A stretch of DNA of 64,000 nucleotides. Origin: Bin87 sp965116565 (GTDB lineage: Bacteria > Chloroflexota > Dehalococcoidia > Lucifugimonadales > UBA3495). Made by a program: the position numbers and the translations under genes. The stretch covers positions 1,860,001 through 1,924,000 of the forward strand of contig OZ220699.1 in NCBI GenBank assembly GCA_965116565.1, read 5' to 3'. The notes under the pieces were generated by a model, which saw nothing but the letters and a program-made list of their open reading frames with translations, ran no database searches and had not been told where the DNA came from. Of the stretch, positions 52,995 to 60,300 are shown one piece after another (within the stretch, counting starts at the first letter, position 1; the number at the start of each line of letters is the position of its first letter).

Positions 52995-53642
52995 ATGACC
53001 ACTACAACCCAACCCGTTGCCGAGTTCACCGCCATCGCACCCGATGGCGCAGTCGTTCTGCGCTTGCACGCCCTCGGCATAGACCATCGGGCCGCTGATT
53101 TCCCGGCGCGGTTCATCGAGTTCTGCGAACAGAACGATCTGTATGAGATGGAAGTGACTGCTGAAGGGGATCTGCTGATACTGCCTATGACCGGATATCG
53201 TGGCAACAAGCAAGAGTTGTACATGTCCACTTTCCTGACCAATTGGGAGCTGGCCAACGGGGGAAGTGCATCGTCGCAAACGGTTCGCTTTCGGCTGCCT
53301 TCCACCGCGGTGCTTGGGCCGGACGCCGCCTGGATAAACCAGGAACGACTGGAAGCATTGCCGGACATCGAGAGGGAAACAATCATAGAGGGCGCTCCGG
53401 ACTTCGTGGTGGAAATCCGGTCGCGAACGGATAACCTTCGCCCGTTGCAAAACAAAATGGCGCAGTGGATGGCCGGCGGCGTCAGTCTCGGTTGGCTCAT
53501 CGACGCTCGCTTGAGACAAGTCCACGTCTATCGGGCTGGCCAATCCGAACCGCAATTGCTCGACGACCCGGAAATTCTCGACGGAGAGGACGTGCTACCG
53601 GGTTTTGCCTTCCCCGTGCGGCAGTACATCTTCGATATATGA
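52995..53642 (+). CDS. Uma2 family (DUF820) putative restriction-endonuclease-fold protein
   Basis: A 215-residue protein with the Uma2 core: PDAAWINQERL, the EIRSRTDNLRPLQNKMAQWMAGG block (Glu and Lys of the PD-(D/E)xK site) and GWLIDARLRQVHVYR. Uma2 proteins are abundant in Cyanobacteria and Chloroflexi, and their biological role is not established; nuclease activity is inferred from the fold. Its TGA overlaps the ATG of the next gene by 4 bases (ATGA), so it is translationally coupled to a CoA-transferase, an unusual partner. Confidence 0.85.
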   Translation: MTTTTQPVAEFTAIAPDGAVVLRLHALGIDHRAADFPARFIEFCEQNDLYEMEVTAEGDLLILPMTGYRGNKQELYMSTFLTNWELANGGSASSQTVRFRLPSTAVLGPDAAWINQERLEALPDIERETIIEGAPDFVVEIRSRTDNLRPLQNKMAQWMAGGVSLGWLIDARLRQVHVYRAGQSEPQLLDDPEILDGEDVLPGFAFPVRQYIFDI

Positions 53643-54868
53643 CCGACAGCGCTGCCACCCCTACCGCCCTCCCCAATCTCCGCGTCCTGGAGGTTGCCTC
53701 CCTCATCCCCGGCCCCTACTGCGGCAAGCTTCTCGCCTCCCTCGGCGCAACCGTCATCAAGGCTGAACCGCCCAACGCCGGCGACCCGTCCCGCCGTCGC
53801 GGCCCCTTCCCGGATGACATCCCACATCCCGAGCGCAGCGGCCTCTACCTCTACCTCAACACCGGCAAGCAGAGCATCACCCTCAACCTGCGCGATCCCG
53901 CCGGCCGCGACCGCATGCGACAACTCGTCGCTCATGTCGATGTGGTAATCCACGACCACACGCCGGCCAACGCCGCCGTCGTCGGACTCGATGAATCGTC
54001 CCTGCACGCCGCCAATCCCAACGTCGTCATCGTCCCCATCACGCCATTCGGAAGCAGCGGTCCCTACGCCGACTATCGGGCTGGACACCTCGCGACCTTC
54101 CACGCCGGCGGCGAGGGTTGGCTGCTGCCCAACGGCGTGGCCCTCGACACCTTCCCCGACCGTCCCCCCATCGTGGCCGGCGCCAACATGGGCGACTACC
54201 AGGCCGGACTCACCGCCGCAGTGGGCGCTCTCGCCGCCATATACCACCGCCTCGACAATCCCGACGGATCAGCCGGCCAGACCGTGGACGCATCGGGCCA
54301 GGAGGCCCAGCTATCCGTCGGCTACATGCCCGTCCAGCGCCACGAGTCCGAGGGCATCACCGAGACCCGGTTTTCCCGTTACTTCCGCGTGGGCGGCGTC
54401 CTGCCCGCATCCGACGGCTACGTGGAACTGCTGACGCTGGAGCCGCGCCAGTTCCAGGGTCTCCTCGAGTTCATGGGCAACCCAGAGTGGGCCACGCGGG
54501 AGATGTTCAGCGACCCGGCCACCCACGGACCCGAACTGAACCGGCACATACGAGAGTGGTTCAGCCAGCACACCCGCGAGTGGCTCTACGCGGAGGGGCA
54601 GGCCCACGGCGTCCCCGTCGCGCCCTACTACACACCTTCGGAGGTATTCACCAGCCCCCAGCAGCGCCAGCGCGACTTCTACGCCCAGGTCAACCACCCC
54701 GAAACCGGCCCCATCGAATACACCGGCGCACCCTTCCAACTCAGCGAAACCCCCACCACCCTGACCCGCGCCCCCCTCCTGGGTGAGCACAACGCAGCCG
54801 TGTACTGCGGGCTGCTGGGGTACACTGGACGGGATCTGGCGGCGTTGGGGAGGGCGGGCGTGGTGTAA
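53639..54868 (+). CDS. CaiB/BaiF CoA-transferase family protein
   Basis: A 409-residue class III CoA-transferase. LRVLEVASLIPGPYCGKLLASLGATVIKAE and DDIPHPERSGLYLYLNTGKQ match the first copy at 48.3 kb. The expected nucleophile is in NMGDYQAGLTAAVGAL, where the first copy has Gly. It starts inside the Uma2 stop codon. The other motifs and the length are normal, so it should be active. Confidence 0.9.
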   Translation: MTDSAATPTALPNLRVLEVASLIPGPYCGKLLASLGATVIKAEPPNAGDPSRRRGPFPDDIPHPERSGLYLYLNTGKQSITLNLRDPAGRDRMRQLVAHVDVVIHDHTPANAAVVGLDESSLHAANPNVVIVPITPFGSSGPYADYRAGHLATFHAGGEGWLLPNGVALDTFPDRPPIVAGANMGDYQAGLTAAVGALAAIYHRLDNPDGSAGQTVDASGQEAQLSVGYMPVQRHESEGITETRFSRYFRVGGVLPASDGYVELLTLEPRQFQGLLEFMGNPEWATREMFSDPATHGPELNRHIREWFSQHTREWLYAEGQAHGVPVAPYYTPSEVFTSPQQRQRDFYAQVNHPETGPIEYTGAPFQLSETPTTLTRAPLLGEHNAAVYCGLLGYTGRDLAALGRAGVV

Positions 54869-54880
54869 CGCGATTTGAAC

Positions 54881-55834
54881 ATGACATCAGGCAGCAATCA
54901 TTGCGTCATCTGGCCTCAATTAGAGGCTCATGGGGTACCACGTGCGGTGCCCTATGGTACCTACGTTTCGTCGGACCGGGCAGGCGGCGCGTACGGAATT
55001 TCCCGAGAGGCGGAGCTTATAGTCCGCTCGTGGAGCGATTCACAAAAAGCGCGATTAACTACTTGGTTGATCAACCAAAGGCTACAAGGCGTTGAACAAC
55101 CTGAAGTAACCAAGGACGTTCTGGAACACGTCGAACGATTGAGCCCGCTCAAGGTCCATGAGCGTGCCCTTAGATTACTGCGATTCCTGGCGAGCCAAGC
55201 CTCAAGTGTTGGGACCTCCTTCAGGATCAGATCGTCAACCAGTGGTGCGTATGCTTGGTCGGAATCGACCGATTGGGATGATGTTTTCTATTTTTTTCAT
55301 TACCTCGAGGAAATGGGGCTGATTAGAGGACGTTACCCTGGTGGTGGTTTTTCGGGAGTGGTGACGGTGGACGGGTATGCACGATTGGCAGAATCTGAAG
55401 CGGACACCGTTTTTACGCAAGCGTTTATCGCCATGTGGTTCGACAGCAGCATGGATGACGCGTTCGATAATGGAATTGCACCTGCCGTAGAATCGGCTGG
55501 CTATCAACCGTTCCGAATTGATCGGAAACCAAATGTTGTGAAAATTGATGACGAGATTGTCGGTGAGATTCGCAGGTCACGATTTTTGGTGGCTGATTTC
55601 ACTCAATACGCACGTGAGGCTCGGGGCGGGGTGTATTTCGAAGCAGGGTTTGCTATGGGGCTAGGGATCCCGGTAATTTTCGCGTGTCGCAAAGATGTTG
55701 TCGACGCTAACAACTTGCACTTCGACACCCGTCAGTATGCTCACATCGTTTGGGAGAATCCCGAACAATTGAGGGTGGACCTGCTAAATCGGATTCGGGC
55801 GCGCATCGGCCAAGGGCCGCTGCATCAATTCTAA
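54881..55834 (+). CDS. TIR/nucleoside-2-deoxyribosyltransferase-like domain protein
   Basis: A 317-residue protein. The C-terminal ~140 residues (from AFIAMWFDSSMDDAFDNG) have the fold pattern of TIR-like/nucleoside 2-deoxyribosyltransferase proteins: a strand-helix start, the EIVGEIRRSRFLVADFT strand with an acidic residue, the RGGVYFEAGFAMGLGIPVIF glutamate motif and a final QYAHIVWENP strand. The N-terminal 170 residues are helical, with a winged-helix-like part and no known domain. Relatives act as NAD+- or nucleotide-processing effectors in bacterial defence. The gene has markedly lower GC than its neighbours and looks transferred. ATG 54881 or TTG 54875 is the start. Confidence 0.65.
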   Translation: MTSGSNHCVIWPQLEAHGVPRAVPYGTYVSSDRAGGAYGISREAELIVRSWSDSQKARLTTWLINQRLQGVEQPEVTKDVLEHVERLSPLKVHERALRLLRFLASQASSVGTSFRIRSSTSGAYAWSESTDWDDVFYFFHYLEEMGLIRGRYPGGGFSGVVTVDGYARLAESEADTVFTQAFIAMWFDSSMDDAFDNGIAPAVESAGYQPFRIDRKPNVVKIDDEIVGEIRRSRFLVADFTQYAREARGGVYFEAGFAMGLGIPVIFACRKDVVDANNLHFDTRQYAHIVWENPEQLRVDLLNRIRARIGQGPLHQF

Positions 55835-55973
55835 AGACGCGGGAAATTGGTCTCAATGCAGAGAATTCTCTGCATTGGTTTCCAATGGTAGAAGTCTTCC
55901 GTCTTCGACGAGACCGCCGAATCTACAGGTTGGTGTTCGTGCATTGCCTCGAATTGAGCGGAACTGTGGCAGT

Positions 55974-56327
55974 TCAAATGGTCAGTTCCGCCACCTGAGT
56001 CAATCTCTGATTGACCGGATCAACTGCGAGGTCAAAGTTCTCCAGAGTGGTGGCGCCCAGCAGATAGCGCCCTTCTCTGCCGAATATGACGGGGCACGGC
56101 ATGACTTCGTCCCCAACTGAGATCATGGCCGCGCCGATGTCGTAAGTCTCAGTCCTGCCGTCGGCCATGGTAAAGGTCCGCTGCCGAGTTGGCGCGACGC
56201 CCAGCTTATCCAGCAATGAAGCTGGCAGCATGGAATGTGTGGCCCCGGTATCCACCAGCGCCGTCACTTCCATTGGACTGCCGCCATCGAGGCCGGCCAC
56301 ACTTATTTCAATGCGAAAAGTTCCCAT
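55974..56327 (-). CDS. Retropepsin-like aspartic protease family protein, copy 1
   Basis: A 117-residue protein with the aspartic-protease core: ALVDTGATHSMLP (Asp26-Thr27-Gly28) and a later hydrophobic glycine motif (RYLLGATTLENFDL). This resembles single-domain retropepsin-like proteins, which must dimerise to form an active site. Starts MGTFRIEIS. A paralogue with the same motif positions lies at 59.8 kb. It is on the minus strand, between the TIR-like gene and the SDR. Confidence 0.75.
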   Translation of the reverse strand: MGTFRIEISVAGLDGGSPMEVTALVDTGATHSMLPASLLDKLGVAPTRQRTFTMADGRTETYDIGAAMISVGDEVMPCPVIFGREGRYLLGATTLENFDLAVDPVNQRLTQVAELTI

Positions 56328-56408
56328 AGTTCAAATCCACTACTCATAATCTTACCATCCATATCGTTCGTCTTCCGGGCTTTCGGTTCCGTCACGCTAT
56401 GCGAGTTG

Positions 56409-56414
56409 TATAAT
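56409..56414 (+). promoter_or_regulatory. Putative -10 box (TATAAT) for the SDR gene
   Basis: TATAAT lies 66 bases before the SDR start codon. The -35 region is weak (GTTCCG or TTCCGT at about 17 bases). Confidence 0.35.
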
Positions 56415-56479
56415 CCCCCCATCCCCGCGAACCCCTCCGCCCCAGGCGGACCTGTTCGCCATCACTGGAGGCAACCCCT

Positions 56480-57298
56480 ATGGATTTTGGACTTGAAGGC
56501 AAGCTCGCATTCGTCGGCGGCGCCAGCCGCGGCATAGGCAAGGCCATCGCCCTGGAACTCGCCCGCGAGGGCGCTGACGTCGTCGTCGGCTCCCGCTCCA
56601 TGCCCGACCTGGAAGCGACCGCTGCTGAAATCGCCGAGACCACCGGCCGCCGCGCCATCCCCATGTCCTTCGACGCCACCAACCGCGAGCAGGTGGACCA
56701 CGTCATCAACGCCGCCGCCGATGCCCTGGGCGGTCTGCACATCCTGGTCAACAGCGCGTCCCTGCCCGGCGGCTCGCCCAGCGCCACCGGACCCATCGAA
56801 GGCCTGATCGATGAGGAACTGATCAGCGACTTCGACGTCAAGTTCGTCGGCGCGCTGCGCTGCTCCCGCGCCGCCATACCGCTGCTCAAGGCCCAGGGCT
56901 ATGGCCGTATCATCAACATCAGCGGACTCAACGCCCGCAACGCCGGCAACCTCAGCGGCGGCGCCCGCAACACCTCGCTGGTTCACATGACCAAGACGCT
57001 GGCCGCCCAGTTGGGGCAGTTCGGCATCACGGTCAACTGCATCCATCCGGGCACCACGCGCACCGAGCGCACTCCCAGCCTCCTGGCCGCGCGCGCCGAG
57101 CAGCTTGGCGTATCACCCGAGGAGGCTGAGGCCCAGGACTTTTCCCCCGGCTCGGGTCGCGGCAACCACATCTGCCGCATGGTGGACGCCTCTGAAATCG
57201 GATTCCTTACGGCGTTCCTCGCGTCCGACAAGGCATGGGCCATCACCGGTGAGCTGATCGCGGCCGGCGGCGGCACCGGCAACGCCGTCTACTACTGA
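56480..57298 (+). CDS. SDR family protein lacking the Tyr/Lys catalytic pair
   Basis: A 272-residue short-chain dehydrogenase-fold protein. The nucleotide-binding GGASRGIG (13-20), NSAS and INISG strands are normal. The region that should read Y-x-x-x-K (for example Y-S-A-T-K) instead reads GGARNTSLVHMTKTLA: aligned on the conserved Leu, the Tyr is Gly and the Lys is Asn. The catalytic Ser is kept (ISGLN). It may bind NAD(P)H and use a different mechanism, or be non-catalytic. The start follows GGAGGCAACCCCT. A strong hairpin follows the stop. Confidence 0.8.
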   Translation: MDFGLEGKLAFVGGASRGIGKAIALELAREGADVVVGSRSMPDLEATAAEIAETTGRRAIPMSFDATNREQVDHVINAAADALGGLHILVNSASLPGGSPSATGPIEGLIDEELISDFDVKFVGALRCSRAAIPLLKAQGYGRIINISGLNARNAGNLSGGARNTSLVHMTKTLAAQLGQFGITVNCIHPGTTRTERTPSLLAARAEQLGVSPEEAEAQDFSPGSGRGNHICRMVDASEIGFLTAFLASDKAWAITGELIAAGGGTGNAVYY

Positions 57299-57315
57299 AT
57301 TCCTGCATTCATTTC

Positions 57316-57362
57316 GTGTATTCCGCTCATGGTTCGACCGACTCACCATGAGCGGAATACAC
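57316..57362. repeat. 18-bp perfect inverted repeat (long hairpin) after the SDR gene
   Basis: GTGTATTCCGCTCATGGT (57316-57333) and its exact complement ACCATGAGCGGAATACAC (57345-57362) flank an 11-base loop. Such a stem is longer than a normal terminator and no T-run follows. It may act as a terminator, an mRNA stabiliser or a small mobile hairpin. Confidence 0.6.
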
Positions 57363-57384
57363 CCGCTCAAGCCGGGATTGCGAT

Positions 57385-57773
57385 ATGATTGACATACCGG
57401 GCCCGGCCATCAGGCATATTCAGTTCATCGTCCTGGGAATCTGGCCGATCAATCTGTTCACGTTGCTGGCTCGCGGCCACGCTTGGAGCTGGAGCGAAAC
57501 GCCCGGAGCGATAGTCGGCTTGTGGGAATGGGGCGCTTTTGTATCACTTTCGATAGCGATCCTGACCGAATTGGGGGTGAGAATGTTTTCGCATTGGCAG
57601 AACGCCGCCGTCGCATTGAAGCAGCAAAAGAAGAAGGCCGTAAAGAGGGCCGTAAAGAAGCCAGCGATATGCTCATGGTCCTCAGTGCCGCCGCCCGCAC
57701 CAACCCCGACTCGTTGCCGTCGCTGCTTCAGGAGTACCAGGCAAAGTTCCAAAACGGTTCGACAAGCGGATAG
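57385..57773 (+). CDS. Membrane-anchored coiled-coil protein, frameshifted
   Basis: In one frame the start encodes about two membrane helices (IQFIVLGIWPINLFTLLA and GLWEWGAFVSLSIAILTELG). Near 57575, at a run of five G, the adjoining frame continues with a charged coiled coil (ENVFALAERRRRIEAAKEEG, RKEGRKEASD) and ends at 57773. One missing G restores a single ORF of about 129 residues (joined as TELGGENVFALAE). Without it the frame reads into the following CoA-transferase. Function unknown; it resembles other small membrane accessory proteins of this block. Confidence 0.55.
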
Positions 57774-57789
57774 CGTCCCGGTGGCAACT

Positions 57790-58992
57790 ATGACCAACTC
57801 AACCGCTCCCCTCTCCGGCGTCCGTGTCGCCGACTTCTCCGTACACGCCGCCGGCCCCTTCGCCGGCATGATCCTGGCCGCGCTGGGCGCTGACGTAATC
57901 AAGATCGAATCCGCTGCCCGTCTCGACATCACCCGCCGCCCCCACGTCATGTACGGCAAACCGCCGTCGTCCTTCGAGCAGGTCAACGCCAGCAAACGCT
58001 CCGTTACGCTCAACCTCAAGGAACCTCGGGCCCTTGAACTCGCGTACGACCTTGTTCGCATCTCCGACGTCGTGTTGGAGAACTTCCGGCCCGGCGTGAT
58101 GGACCGTCTCGGCTTGGGCTATCCGCAACTCCGTGAGATCAAGCCCGACATCATGATGGTGTCCCTGTCTTCCAATGGGCAGACCGGTCCGGAAGCGCGC
58201 TATGCCGGCTACGCCCCCATGTTCGCCGCCCTGGGCGGCCTGGGTTATATGACCGGCTACCCCGACGGCCCGCCCGTGGAACTGCGTCACGCCATGGACC
58301 ACACCGGCGGAATGATGGCGGCATTCTCCGCCGTCGCCGCTCTTTGTGCCCATCGCAACCATCAGTTCGGCCAGCGCGCCGACGTTGCCGTCCGCGACAT
58401 CGCCACTGCCTTCATGGGCCACGCTCTCATGGACACCGCCATGAACCGGCGGGACGCCCAACGCCTCGGCAACCGTGATGATTCCATGGCACCCCACGGC
58501 GTGTTCCCCTGCCGCGGCGATGACCAGTGGATCACCATCGCCGTGGCGAACGATGCGGAATGGCGATCCCTGAAAGACGCCATGGGAAACCCAGTGTGGG
58601 CGGAGTCTGACGATTTCGGCGACGCCTATCTGCGCTGGCAGAACCAGGACGCCCTCGAATCGCACCTGTCGGATTGGACCCGTACCTGCGACGCATTCGA
58701 GCTCACAGCCCTTTTGCAGGACGTTGGCATCGCTGCCTTCCCGTCCCTTTCTGCCGACCAGCTGATGGATGACCGCCACCTGGCGGTGCGTGATGTCTTT
58801 CCCGTCACTACCGATCCCACGCGGGGCCAGCAGCGCGCCGTTGCGCCGCCTTGGCGATTCTCACGCACTCCCACCGACCCGCTGCGCTGGACTCCCGAGC
58901 TTGGCCAGGATAACCGCGAGGTATTTTGTGGCCTGCTCGGCATGGACGAAGCCGAGCTCGATTCACTGCAAAACGCCCATATCGTCTGGTAA
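57790..58992 (+). CDS. CaiB/BaiF CoA-transferase family protein
   Basis: A 400-residue class III CoA-transferase. VRVADFSVHAAGPFAGMILAALGADVIKIE, NASKRSVTLNLKEPRALEL and GVMDRLGLGYPQLREIKPD are typical. The expected nucleophile is in HAMDHTGGMMAAFSAV. The true start is ATG 57790; the frame is open far upstream across the frameshifted small gene. An enoyl-CoA hydratase follows 27 bases after it. Confidence 0.9.
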   Translation: MTNSTAPLSGVRVADFSVHAAGPFAGMILAALGADVIKIESAARLDITRRPHVMYGKPPSSFEQVNASKRSVTLNLKEPRALELAYDLVRISDVVLENFRPGVMDRLGLGYPQLREIKPDIMMVSLSSNGQTGPEARYAGYAPMFAALGGLGYMTGYPDGPPVELRHAMDHTGGMMAAFSAVAALCAHRNHQFGQRADVAVRDIATAFMGHALMDTAMNRRDAQRLGNRDDSMAPHGVFPCRGDDQWITIAVANDAEWRSLKDAMGNPVWAESDDFGDAYLRWQNQDALESHLSDWTRTCDAFELTALLQDVGIAAFPSLSADQLMDDRHLAVRDVFPVTTDPTRGQQRAVAPPWRFSRTPTDPLRWTPELGQDNREVFCGLLGMDEAELDSLQNAHIVW

Positions 58993-59019
58993 GGTTCCAG
59001 TTCCATCAGGAGAACACAC

Positions 59020-59826
59020 GTGTCCGACTACTCATCATACGAGCATCTGCTCATCGAGAAATCCGACGGCATCATCACTATCACGATGAACCGTCCGGAA
59101 ACGCTGAACTCCACCAACTTCAGGCTCCATAACGAGTTGAGCCGCATCTGGCTCGACATCGCCGCGGATCCGGAGGTACGCGTTGCCGTGGTCACGGGCG
59201 CCGGCGAGGCCTTCTCCGCCGGCGGCGACTTCGAGATGATCGAGCAGGCCATCGACAACCCCGCCATCGTCGCTCAGAACACCCGGGAAGCCGGGGACAT
59301 CGTTTATAACATCCTCAATCTGGACAAGCCGGTGATCTCCGCGATCAATGGCGTTGCGGTTGGAGCAGGTCTCGCCGTCGCCCTCATGGCTGACATATCC
59401 ATCGCCGCCGAGGATGCCCGCATCACCGACGGCCACATCCGCCTCGGCGTTGCCGCCGGCGACCACGCCGCCATTATCTGGCCGCTGCTCTGTGGCATGG
59501 CCAAGGCCAAGTACTACCTCCTGACCTGCGACTTCCTGGACGGCAAGGAAGCCGAACGCATCGGCCTCGTCAGCATGGCCGTCCCCCGCGACGAACTGAT
59601 GGACACCGCCATGCGCATCGCCCGCCGCCTTGCCGATGGCCCCCAGCCAGCCATCCGGTTCACTAAGCGCGCCCTCAACCAGTGGTTGCGTCAGGCCGGC
59701 CACACCTCCTTCGATTACTCCCTCCTGGCCGAAGCCCTCGGTTTCTTCGGCGACGATGTCAAGGAAGGCCTCGCTGCCCTCCGCGAACGCCGCCGCCCTG
59801 AATACCCGTCTGCGCAGGGAGGGTGA
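59020..59826 (+). CDS. Enoyl-CoA hydratase/isomerase family protein
   Basis: A 268-residue crotonase-fold protein. The oxyanion-hole motifs AFSAGGDF (about 66) and GVAVGAGLAVAL (about 112) are present. The two catalytic glutamates of true hydratases are not evident: the second region reads IRLGVAAGDHAAII. It may act as another crotonase-type enzyme (isomerase, dehalogenase-like or C-C hydrolase). GTG 59020 follows CAGGAGAACACAC. It comes after the CoA-transferase and before an aspartic-protease-like gene by one base. Confidence 0.85.
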   Translation: MSDYSSYEHLLIEKSDGIITITMNRPETLNSTNFRLHNELSRIWLDIAADPEVRVAVVTGAGEAFSAGGDFEMIEQAIDNPAIVAQNTREAGDIVYNILNLDKPVISAINGVAVGAGLAVALMADISIAAEDARITDGHIRLGVAAGDHAAIIWPLLCGMAKAKYYLLTCDFLDGKEAERIGLVSMAVPRDELMDTAMRIARRLADGPQPAIRFTKRALNQWLRQAGHTSFDYSLLAEALGFFGDDVKEGLAALRERRRPEYPSAQGG

Positions 59827-59827
59827 T

Positions 59828-60229
59828 GTGGGAACCTTTACCTACCCCATTGAAGTCGTTTCTGCGGATGGGAGCAGAACCGAGATTGTGGATGCGACCG
59901 TTGACACGGGCTCCACTTACACCTGCCTGCCGGCAACCATGTTGCGAGGGTTGGGTATTGTTCCGTATCGTAGGATCCGATCCGAACTCGCAGACGGCAG
60001 CATTGTTGAAGACCCGGTTGGCGAAGTGCGCGTTCGTGTGGAGGATGTCGAGATCACGACCATCGTCATCTTCACCGACGAAGGCGCGCCTGCCCTCCTC
60101 GGCGCGTACACCCTGGAAGGCGCACTGCTGGTCGTGGACCCGGTGCTCCAGCGGTTGGCGCCAACCCACGCGCTGAGATTTGGCAAATTTGGTCGGTCAG
60201 TGAGCGCGGTCCTTCCGCGATTCCGGTGA
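59828..60229 (+). CDS. Retropepsin-like aspartic protease family protein, copy 2
   Basis: A 133-residue protein from GTG 59828, one base after the stop of the enoyl-CoA hydratase. ATVDTGSTYTCLP has the catalytic Asp26-Thr27-Gly28 at exactly the same residue numbers as copy 1 at 56 kb, and it starts with the same G-T-F-x-x-x-I pattern. The second glycine motif is PALLGAYTLEGALLVVD. It is longer than copy 1 by an unconserved C-terminal tail. Co-expression with the hydratase is likely from the spacing. Confidence 0.72.
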   Translation: MGTFTYPIEVVSADGSRTEIVDATVDTGSTYTCLPATMLRGLGIVPYRRIRSELADGSIVEDPVGEVRVRVEDVEITTIVIFTDEGAPALLGAYTLEGALLVVDPVLQRLAPTHALRFGKFGRSVSAVLPRFR

Positions 60230-60260
60230 TTGCATCGACACGCATTATTCACGCTACAAT
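60230..60260 (+). promoter_or_regulatory. Putative promoter of nudC
   Basis: TTGCAT (60230-60235) and TACAAT (60255-60260) are separated by 19 bases, slightly longer than optimal. The nudC ATG is 41 bases further. Confidence 0.4.
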
Positions 60261-60300
60261 GCCGCCCTCTCGCCCAATTTTTACGGAGAACCCAACCCCA

